Positions 15,384 to 21,280 of a stretch of DNA of 21,280 nucleotides are shown one piece after another. The notes beneath the pieces were generated by a model. The model was given only the letters and a program-made list of their open reading frames with translations, had not been told where the DNA came from and ran no database searches. Made by a program: the position numbers and the translations under genes. This DNA comes from Desulfobacteraceae bacterium (GTDB lineage Bacteria > Desulfobacterota > Desulfobacteria > Desulfobacterales > SURF-15): positions 1-21,280 of the forward strand of contig QZKK01000070.1 of the NCBI GenBank assembly GCA_003599475.1. Direction: 5' to 3'. How positions within the stretch are numbered: position 1 is the stretch's first letter; each line of letters begins with the position of its first letter.

Positions 15384-15738
15384 CCGCTTTCAGCGCCTCT
15401 TTCATCTTGACGATCAGTTCATCGATATCGATCGGCTTCGCCAGGTAATCGAAGGCGCCCTGCGCTTTGCCGACCGATCCTTCCGAAATCGATCCGTGGC
15501 CGGTCAGCAGCAGCACGGGAAGATTCGGATGCTTGATTTTGATCCGCCGCATGACCTCCACGCCGCCGACACCCGGCATCATGACGTCAAGCACGACCAC
15601 CTGCGGCGGATCGCTCTCGATGCGCTTCAGGGCGGATTCGCCGTCTGTTTCCACATCGGCTTCGATTCCGCGCAGCTCGAGCCGTTCGGAAAGAGCCGCG
15701 ACAAAATCTTTCTCATCGTCTACAAGAAGCACTTTCAT
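15370..15738 (-). CDS. Stand-alone response regulator (REC only)
   Basis: A 122-aa single receiver: D7/D8, phospho-acceptor D51 (VVVLDVMMPG), T79 and K101 are all in place. No output domain, CheY-like length. It lies 15 bases after the dCache kinase stop and is the obvious first acceptor of that kinase. Its end (KAGGRR then TAG) is read from heptad block 7, so the ancestral stop may have been elsewhere by a few residues. In the chain kinase-REC-HisKA-sigma54 regulator it could serve as the intermediate of a phosphorelay. Confidence 0.93.
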   Translation of the reverse strand: MKVLLVDDEKDFVAALSERLELRGIEADVETDGESALKRIESDPPQVVVLDVMMPGVGGVEVMRRIKIKHPNLPVLLLTGHGSISEGSVGKAQGAFDYLAKPIDIDELIVKMKEALKAGGRR

Positions 15739-15753
15739 GGCATCCCCATATTT

Positions 15754-17541
15754 TCAATGCACGGCCGGATTGACGGGCAGAATGACCGTAAATGTCGCCC
15801 CCTCGCCCTCCCGGCTCTGCACCTTGATATCTCCACCCAGCTTCTTGATGATCCCGTAAGTGATGGGAAGGCCCAGCCCCGTGCCGTACCCGTGTTTTGT
15901 GGTAAAGAAGGGTTCGAATATATGACGCAGGGTTTCTTCCGACATCCCGCAACCACTGTCGGCAATGGCGATGCCGAGTGTTTCCGGATCTTTTGACCAG
16001 GTGGCCACGGTGATAAAACCGCTCCCTTCAATGGAGGCGATCGCATTGGTCAGGATGTTCAAAAAAACCTGGTGCAGCTGCCCGCGGTCCGAAGAGATCC
16101 GCGGAAGGTCATCGGCGAAGTTGAGCCGAAGCTCGATATTCCTGTAGAGGGCCTCTTTTTCGAGAAAACCGAGGACTTCCCGAATGACCTCGTTGATGTC
16201 GAGCGTTTCGAAATTCACTTCCATCCGGCGGGCAAATCCCAGCAGGCGGTGGGTGATCGTCTTGCAGCGATCGACGGATTTCAGGATGGTCTGTGTGAGA
16301 TCGAGAAACTTCTCCTTCTGCGGGAAATCCTTCCCGAGTCCGACCAGATCTTTCATCAGGCCCGCTTTTTCGTTGATGATCGCCAGCGGATTGTTGATCT
16401 CATGGGCCACACCGGCAGCAAGTCTCCCGATCGAGGAAAGTTTCTGGGTATGCTCAAGTTCCCGAAACGCCTGTTCCCGTTTTTCGTCGGCTTCCCGGAG
16501 GTTTTTCACCAGATTGCCGGAAAGCTTCAGGGTCACCAGGATGATCAGCCCCACACTGATGAAATAAACATAGAACATCTCACTCTTCAACGTGTACCAG
16601 GAGCGGAGGATGGCGGAGCGGGGCTTTACCAACACCAGCGTGTAATCGTGCTGCAGGAAAGGGGCAAAAGCGATGAGCACCTCCCTTCCCTTCGGATCGA
16701 TTCCCTCATCGACGAATGTGCTGTACTTTCCGAAAGGAGCTGTAAAGGGGCACTTTTCCAGGACGTTTCCGTAGAATTTGGAGGCCGTTTGGAGAACTCC
16801 TTCGCGGTTTATCAGGAAAGCATCGCTTTCCGGGTCGAGCCCCATGGCGGCGATCAAGGCTCCGAATTTACTCGTATCGATGGTGGCGCGGAGGATCCAC
16901 CCCTTTTCCTGCAAAAACTGCTGAACGGCGATGGCGATGTGGGGGAATTTCCGGTACCCCATGAAAACGTCACTGACATAAGTTCCTCTGAGCTGAACCT
17001 CATGAAACCAGCTCTGCTGCGAATACGTCTTTCCCAGCAGTTCATAGGGACCGGCATAGCCGACCATCTTTGCTTGACCGTCGATGAGCCCCAGGTCCAC
17101 GAATCCGCCGAACTCTGACTTCATCACCCTGAAGATCCGGTTTAAGGTCTTATCATCTGAAAGATTTTCAAAGGAGTAGGCGGAGGCGATGAACCGGACA
17201 GCGGAAAGGCGCTCTTCAAGGAAAAGTTCAAAGGAATGTTTGGTCTTGTTGGCCAAAGCGTAAACGGGGTTGATGATCTCCGTAGTCAGACTGGCGTGGT
17301 ACTGGTGGTAGTTGATAAAGGCCATAAAGGACAGGGGGAACAACGTTACGGCCAGCATAAGAATGATGATGTTGCGGCGCAGGTACCTGTAGCGGTTGGG
17401 CGAATCGATCTGATCGTAGTGGAGTAGAAATCCGCTCGTAAGCCATTTCCAGACCCTGCGAAAATCGACCAACCGGTTCCCCCTCTCGTTGCTTAAAGCG
17501 GTCACGCTGCGGGCCTCCGGGCAAGCGCTCGGGTTCTTCAT
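15754..17541 (-). CDS. dCache-type membrane sensor histidine kinase
   Basis: A 595-aa kinase. TM1 at about 56-77 and TM2 at about 323-341 enclose a ~240-residue periplasmic region with double-Cache features (FGGFVDLGLIDGQAKMVGYAGPYELLGKTYSQQSWF, VFMGYRKFPHIAIAV, DAFLINREGVLQTAS). Such domains bind small ligands, often carboxylates or amino acids. A coiled linker leads to HisKA with H380 (GVAHEINNPL) and an intact ATP site: N495/N499, DSGCG 528-532, FEPFFTTK 542-549, GTGLGL 553-558. There is no HAMP domain. ATG 17541 is chosen; GTG 17547 is two codons earlier and cannot be excluded. It is the first gene after a strong sigma70 promoter and heads the signalling cluster. Confidence 0.92.
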   Translation of the reverse strand: MKNPSACPEARSVTALSNERGNRLVDFRRVWKWLTSGFLLHYDQIDSPNRYRYLRRNIIILMLAVTLFPLSFMAFINYHQYHASLTTEIINPVYALANKTKHSFELFLEERLSAVRFIASAYSFENLSDDKTLNRIFRVMKSEFGGFVDLGLIDGQAKMVGYAGPYELLGKTYSQQSWFHEVQLRGTYVSDVFMGYRKFPHIAIAVQQFLQEKGWILRATIDTSKFGALIAAMGLDPESDAFLINREGVLQTASKFYGNVLEKCPFTAPFGKYSTFVDEGIDPKGREVLIAFAPFLQHDYTLVLVKPRSAILRSWYTLKSEMFYVYFISVGLIILVTLKLSGNLVKNLREADEKREQAFRELEHTQKLSSIGRLAAGVAHEINNPLAIINEKAGLMKDLVGLGKDFPQKEKFLDLTQTILKSVDRCKTITHRLLGFARRMEVNFETLDINEVIREVLGFLEKEALYRNIELRLNFADDLPRISSDRGQLHQVFLNILTNAIASIEGSGFITVATWSKDPETLGIAIADSGCGMSEETLRHIFEPFFTTKHGYGTGLGLPITYGIIKKLGGDIKVQSREGEGATFTVILPVNPAVH

Positions 17542-17555
17542 TCGCACCCCTGCGC

Positions 17556-17576
17556 CTGAAAGCTGAAATCCGGAAC
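17556..17576. repeat. Degenerate heptad block 8 (CTGAAAN)
   Basis: Three imperfect 7-bp units (CTGAAAG, CTGAAAT, CCGGAAC) lie in the 5' leader of the dCache kinase, between its promoter and start. Confidence 0.5.
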
Positions 17577-17610
17577 GAAAACACTTGTTCCCTCAGATTC
17601 TGAAGAGCCG

Positions 17611-17639
17611 ATTCTATAGTCAAAACAATTTGTTGTCAA
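17611..17639 (-). promoter_or_regulatory. Strong sigma70 promoter of the minus-strand signalling cluster
   Basis: On the minus strand a perfect TTGACA (17634-17639) and TAGAAT (17611-17616) are separated by 17 bp, about 70 bases before the kinase start. A small dyad AACAA-T-TTGTT (17624-17634) lies in the spacer and could be an operator. Confidence 0.75.
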
Positions 17640-17784
17640 TCGCTTCGATTCGCCTTCAATTTGCATAGATCAGACATCCTCAAACCGTTTCCCTCGAACC
17701 GACGGCTTCAAGAGGATACCGTCTCCCCGCGACCAAACACAAATGGTTGGATCCGGCCGGGCGGTCATGATGTCGGTTTTTTTC

Positions 17785-17812
17785 TTGACATTTCTTCAGG
17801 GGATCGAATAAA
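17785..17812 (+). promoter_or_regulatory. Sigma70 promoter of the FGGY kinase operon
   Basis: A perfect TTGACA (17785-17790) is followed 16 bp later by AATAAA (17807-17812), about 140 bases before the gene. Confidence 0.5.
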
Positions 17813-17835
17813 GATCTAAACGTCTAATGTCTGTC

Positions 17836-17867
17836 TGTCCGCACACCGAATGGAATCGGATCGGACA
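17836..17867 (+). other. Leader hairpin upstream of the FGGY kinase gene
   Basis: TGTCCG (17836-17841) pairs with CGGACA (17862-17867), and an inner CCGA (17846-17849) pairs with TCGG (17856-17859). It lies in the predicted 5' leader. No T tract follows, so it is not a terminator; it may be an operator or RNA element. Confidence 0.35.
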
Positions 17868-17954
17868 AATTTAAATTTACCTCGAATGAATTCTTTAGCA
17901 GAAATGGAGAAATTTTTCATTTTCTTCAGGAAGAGCGGTTGAGGAGGTCAAACC

Positions 17955-19469
17955 ATGTATATTCTGGCAATCGATCTTGGGACCACAGCCATCAAAGCCG
18001 CAGTGGTCCGTCCGGACGGCAGAGTGCTCGGCAACTGTGTAAAGGAATATGCACTGCACACACCTTCTCCCCTCGAGGTTGAGCTGCCGGTCGGTGTCTA
18101 TTGGGACTCCTTTAAGAAATGCATTCAAGACCTGCTGGATAGAACGAAAATTGCGCCGGGCGACCTCTCTGTCCTAGGCATGTCCGTTCAGGGCGAGACC
18201 CTGGTGCTCGTCGATGACAAGGGACAGCCGATCCATAACGCGATCGTCTGGATGGATAACCGAGCCCAGGAAGAAGCGGAAATTCTGGATCGAGAGTTCC
18301 CGCGCAAAATCACGTATGAAATTACCGGGCAGGTGAGCATCGTACCGACCTGGCCCGCGGCAAAGATTCTCTGGATCAAGAGACATCGAGAGGATTTATT
18401 CCAGAAAGCGCATAAGTTTTTGCTGCTCGAGGATTATTTCATTCATCGATTGACGGGCAAATATGTCGCTGAATCTTCGTTGCTTTCATCGACTGTATAC
18501 TGGAATATCCGGACAAAGAAGTGGTGGCCTGAAATGCTTGCGCGTCTTGAGCTCGAAGAAAGCAGACTGCCTGAAATCTGCGAATCCGGGGAAGTGGTCG
18601 GGCCGCTCCTTCCGGAGGTGGCTGGAGAAATCGGATTGAGCAGCAAACTGATGGTAACCACGGGCGCACTCGATCAGGCAGCGGGAGCAATCGGAGTCGG
18701 CAATATCAGGCCCGGTCTTTTCAGCGAAAATACAGGAGCCGCTCTTGCCATCTGTGCGACTGTCGAAGAGCCTTTCATGGATCCGGGATTCAGGATGCCT
18801 TGCCACTGCCACGGAATTCCTGATCTTTTCATGGCCCATACCTTTACCAGCGGCGGAATGGTTCTGAAATGGTTTCGCGATCGGTTCTGCGCTCAGGAGA
18901 TCGATGTGGCCGATGCCTTGGGGAAAGATTCATACCTGCTTCTCGATCAAGAGGCCGCGAATGTGCCGGCCGGCTGCGGCGGCCTGGTAATGCTGCCCCA
19001 CCTGGAAGGGGCCATGGCCCCGGAGGCCAATCCAAAGGCCAAAGGAGTTTTTTTCGGCTTCACCTTGCATCATGGGCGGCCTCATTTTATCAGAGCCGCC
19101 ATGGAGGCGATTGCATTCATCGTGAAGCGGAATATCGATGTGCTGGAAAATCTGAAGATACCGGTCAAGGAAGTGATTTGTCTCGGAGGCGGTGCAAAAA
19201 GCCCTTTATGGAATCAGATAAAAGCGGATGTTTTGGGAAAAAAGATCGTAACGACCGAAAACGATCAGGATGCCGCGTGTCTCGGTGCAGCATTCATTGC
19301 CGGAAAGGCAGTCGGTATCTACAAAAGCCTGGAGGAGGCGATCGCCGCTTCAGTAAACGTAAAAGGCGAATATACACCTGACACCAGGCAGCGCGAAGTG
19401 TACTCCAGGGCCTACACCCGGTACGTAAAGCTTTACGAAAATCTAGTCCCCGTTTTCGAACTGCCTTAG
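17955..19469 (+). CDS. FGGY-family carbohydrate kinase
   Basis: A 504-aa sugar kinase of the xylulokinase/glycerol-kinase superfamily, which transfers phosphate from ATP to a sugar or polyol. N-terminal phosphate loop DLGTTAIK (7-14); substrate-contact WMDNRA (99-104); predicted catalytic base D240 in TTGALDQAAGAIGVG; C-terminal FGGY signature region CLGGGAKSPLWNQIKADVLGKKI with the ATP adenosine motif, then DQDAACLGAAFIAG. Full length for the family. GAGGAGG lies before the ATG. The substrate is unknown; residues look closer to xylulokinase-type than glycerol kinase. It leads an operon with a TIM-barrel protein and a UroD-family protein. Confidence 0.92.
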   Translation: MYILAIDLGTTAIKAAVVRPDGRVLGNCVKEYALHTPSPLEVELPVGVYWDSFKKCIQDLLDRTKIAPGDLSVLGMSVQGETLVLVDDKGQPIHNAIVWMDNRAQEEAEILDREFPRKITYEITGQVSIVPTWPAAKILWIKRHREDLFQKAHKFLLLEDYFIHRLTGKYVAESSLLSSTVYWNIRTKKWWPEMLARLELEESRLPEICESGEVVGPLLPEVAGEIGLSSKLMVTTGALDQAAGAIGVGNIRPGLFSENTGAALAICATVEEPFMDPGFRMPCHCHGIPDLFMAHTFTSGGMVLKWFRDRFCAQEIDVADALGKDSYLLLDQEAANVPAGCGGLVMLPHLEGAMAPEANPKAKGVFFGFTLHHGRPHFIRAAMEAIAFIVKRNIDVLENLKIPVKEVICLGGGAKSPLWNQIKADVLGKKIVTTENDQDAACLGAAFIAGKAVGIYKSLEEAIAASVNVKGEYTPDTRQREVYSRAYTRYVKLYENLVPVFELP

Positions 19470-19524
19470 CGCCGATTTGGCCCTCTGCACCCACTACGCT
19501 TGGAACGCTGCGAAGGAGAAATTG

Positions 19525-20208
19525 ATGAAACCTGAACTCATCGTCATGCTGACACACAACGACAAGACCGTGCAAAACGCCATCGAGCTGTTTGATACAT
19601 TAAAAGATAGTCCGGTGCAGCACTGGGGCTTTAAAGATGTCGGCCTTGGAAGAGACGAAATGGAGAAGCTGGTAAGGCTCATGAAGTCAGCCGGCAAGAC
19701 AACCTATCTCGAAGTGGTAAGCCTTTCGGAAGATGAGGGGCTTTCCGGTGCCGATCTGGCTCTGAGCTGCGGCTTCGACATTCTGATGGGAACCGTATTT
19801 TTTGATTCCATACATGCCCTGCTGAAAAATTCACCGGTAAAATACTACCCGTTTATCGGCCACGTTCATGACCATCCGAGTATCCTCGACGGCAAGATCG
19901 AGGACATCGCGAAAGAAGCCGAATCGCTTGAAGCCAAAGGGGTGGACGGAATCGATCTCCTTTCCTACCGATACACGGGAGACGCCCCGAAGCTTTTAAA
20001 GGCAGTCGTTCAGGCGACAAAAAAGATGCCGGTTGTTTCAGCCGGCAGCATTGACACGTACCAGCGAATCGCCGAAGTTCGGGATACCGGTGCCTGGGGC
20101 TTCACCATCGGCACGGCCTTTTTCGGAAAAAAATTTGTTCCGGACGGATCCTTTCGAGACAACATGCTCGCTGTATGGAAGTGGGTTCAGGAGCACGGGA
20201 GGCACTGA
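19525..20208 (+). CDS. TIM-barrel phosphate-binding protein of unknown reaction
   Basis: A 227-aa (beta/alpha)8 protein. Successive strands are visible: ELIVMLTHND, HWGFKDVGLG, TTYLEVVSL, FDILMGTVFFDSIH, YYPFIGHVHDHPSIL, GVDGIDLLSYR, MPVVSAGSID and GAWGFTIGTAFF. The last two end in the usual phosphate-binding loops (SAGS and GTA), as in HisA/TrpF/PcrB-like barrels. The substrate is therefore probably phosphorylated, fitting a kinase just upstream. I do not recognise a characterised family. ATG 19525 is preferred because GGAGAA lies just before it; an in-frame GTG/TTG-type start at 19477 adds an unlikely leader. The gap to the kinase is 55 bases, so an operon is likely. Confidence 0.7.
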   Translation: MKPELIVMLTHNDKTVQNAIELFDTLKDSPVQHWGFKDVGLGRDEMEKLVRLMKSAGKTTYLEVVSLSEDEGLSGADLALSCGFDILMGTVFFDSIHALLKNSPVKYYPFIGHVHDHPSILDGKIEDIAKEAESLEAKGVDGIDLLSYRYTGDAPKLLKAVVQATKKMPVVSAGSIDTYQRIAEVRDTGAWGFTIGTAFFGKKFVPDGSFRDNMLAVWKWVQEHGRH

Positions 20209-20267
20209 TCCTCTGCTACCGGTATGCGCGAAAAGCGAATCGAGAAACGAATGAAGGAGTACTGCAG

Positions 20268-21041
20268 ATGATAACGCCCGGCAGTCAGAAAGCAAAACAG
20301 TTCCAATTTAAATCAGGAAAAGCAGCCCGCATGTCCCCACGGGAGCGCCTGATCCGCGCGCTCCGCCGGGATGCTCCGGACAAGGTTCCCGGTTGTGCAC
20401 GCTTCACACCGGCCATGATGCGCATCTTCAACGATGCGGTCGATGCCGGCATCCCCGATCATCACTTGGATATTTATGGAGTGGGCTCCGGGTTTATTCT
20501 CGATGTCAGCCCGGATTACCTTACACCGGATCAGTATTTCGGCTGGGAAATGAGAAACGTCGCCTTTCGTCCTTCCGGGGAGATCGGGGATTTCTCTCGA
20601 TATCATTCTGAACTGCCGCCCCGATCCAAAATGAATGAATGGGGAGTAGTATTTGTGCCGGGGGAGTTTCATCACTACACACGCCGCATCGGTCCCCTCA
20701 GAAACATGAACAGTCCGGCGGAATTGAAGGCGTTTGACTTCCCCGATCCAATGCAGATCGAGTGCCACGAAAAGCTGGACGAAGAAGTCGAGTCGATCCA
20801 TCGGAGCGGCCTGGCGGCGGCGGGATTCATGCAGCAGACCCTATTTGAACTTGCATGGGAAATGAGGGGTCTGGACCGGCTCCTGATCGATTTCATGGAT
20901 AACAGGCCCTTTGCTGAATTCCTGCTGGATAAAATCACCTCGATCCGTTGCGCCATGGCGGCCCGATATGCAAAGGCCGGAGTCGACCTCCTGCGACTGG
21001 GGGATGACCTGGGAACTCAAAGCTCCTTGATGATGTCGCCT
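20268..21041 (+). CDS. UroD-family protein (methyltransferase-like), 3' end lost at junction
   Basis: About 258 residues of a uroporphyrinogen-decarboxylase-like protein; family members of 340-380 aa include corrinoid methyltransferases (MtaA/CmuA type) and others of unknown role. Visible marks are MSPRERLIRALRRDAPDKVPG near residue 22, the acidic loop after DFPDP, GFMQQTLFELAWEMRGLDRLLIDFMDNRPFAEFLLDKI, and VDLLRLGDDLGTQ...LMMSP. Its true heme-pathway function is doubtful: the arginine-rich N-terminus of HemE (RQAGRYLPEY) is absent. AAGGAG at 20254-20259 supports ATG 20268; the family start would also fit ATG 20331. After LMMSP the expected WRxxxKP segment is missing and the frame enters anti-sense SMC sequence. 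The frame stays open to the window end but is not real there. Confidence 0.72.
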
Positions 21042-21280
21042 TCGAGGTTTGCCTTGAGTTCGCGGAGGCGCGTGATTTTTTCCTCGTTGCCCGCGCGGGC
21101 TTCTTCGAGCTTGGTGACGTTCTTTTCGAGCTTTTGGAAGCGTTCGTTGATTTCTTCAAGGGCTTGGGCGACTTCTTTTTCTTTGAACGAGCCGGTTTTT
21201 TTGTGGCGGTGGCCGCCGGTCATGGCGCCTGAATGCTCGCACAAATCGCCGTCGAGCGTGACCATTTTGGTGGTGCCGAA
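21017..21280 (-). CDS. smc: Partial SMC chromosome-segregation protein (foreign fragment)
   Basis: Reading in from the right edge, the minus strand gives FGTTKMVTLDGDLCEHSGAMTGG, the hinge-adjacent strand and beta-turn conserved in SMC proteins, followed by a coiled coil rich in Glu, Lys and Leu (EEINERFQKLEKNVTKLEEARAGNEEKITRLRELKANLEGDIIKEL). KSGAMTGG-type sequence (here HSGAMTGG) is nearer to archaeal and eukaryotic SMC than to bacterial SMC (GGSMTGG). The frame meets TGA at 21017-21019 exactly where UroD-family coding begins on the other strand, in the middle of the coiled coil. So it is cut at both ends: the window edge and a chimeric junction. It probably does not belong to this genome. 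Confidence 0.75.
   Translation of the reverse strand, partial: FGTTKMVTLDGDLCEHSGAMTGGHRHKKTGSFKEKEVAQALEEINERFQKLEKNVTKLEEARAGNEEKITRLRELKANLEGDIIKEL

Larger units (their letters stand above)
17542..17954. other. Divergent intergenic region between signalling cluster and kinase operon
   Basis: This 413-base gap holds no gene that I can support. It contains the minus-strand promoter at 17611-17639, the degenerate heptad block 8, the plus-strand promoter near 17785-17812, and a leader hairpin at 17836-17867. AT-rich tracts (TTTAAATTTA near 17870 and the 17905-17930 stretch) follow the hairpin up to the kinase ribosome site. Confidence 0.6.

Noticed and set aside
16072..17118. 348-codon plus-strand frame antisense to the dCache kinase.
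   Set aside because: Shadow frame; the kinase on the other strand is complete and convincing.
21042..21280. Continuation of the UroD-like protein to the window end.
   Set aside because: The frame is open but yields Ser/Arg-rich nonsense, while the opposite strand is recognisable SMC.

Overview
The window looks like part of a chromosome of an anaerobic, probably sulfate-reducing or syntrophic Desulfobacterota (former Deltaproteobacteria). The case rests on a periplasmic selenocysteine formate dehydrogenase of the Desulfovibrio/Syntrophobacter two-subunit type, a dense set of two-component genes around a TauE/SafE anion exporter, and cytidylate-kinase-like signalling proteins. The last ~240 bases appear to come from another genome (archaeal-type SMC) and mark a chimeric contig end.

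Region 1 (1-4982, plus strand) is the formate dehydrogenase block. fdhA has an in-frame UGA (804-806) read as selenocysteine and a SECIS-like hairpin just after it. It is followed by a three-cluster ferredoxin subunit fdhB, a strong intrinsic terminator or attenuator, and the maturation factor fdhE. A separate plus-strand gene (5126-5935) encodes a cytidylate-kinase-like protein. A convergent Uma2-family gene (6016-6582) has its own sigma70 promoter.

Region 2 (6833-17541, minus strand) is a long signalling/transport cluster. In order of transcription it holds: dCache sensor kinase, stand-alone REC, short HisKA protein with a decayed ATP-binding domain, sigma54-activator response regulator, UspA-like protein, membrane-anchored cytidylate-kinase-like protein, TauE/SafE exporter, REC with an odd N-terminal extension, second REC, and HAMP sensor kinase. 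Most gene borders in this cluster, and none outside it, carry short tandem repeats with a 7-bp period, nearly always four units (28 bp). Several of these blocks supply the stop codons or C-terminal tails of the genes. A strong sigma70 promoter (17611-17639) precedes the first kinase. The likely logic is a multi-step phosphorelay controlling export of a sulfur-containing or other organic anion, with Usp and cytidylate-kinase-like proteins as cytoplasmic or membrane sensors.

Region 3 (17955-21041, plus strand) is a small catabolic operon: FGGY carbohydrate kinase, a TIM-barrel phosphate-binding protein of unknown reaction, and a UroD-family (methyltransferase-like) protein. The last gene is cut at about 21021-21041 by the junction with the SMC fragment. 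No tRNA, rRNA, CRISPR array or insertion sequence was seen.
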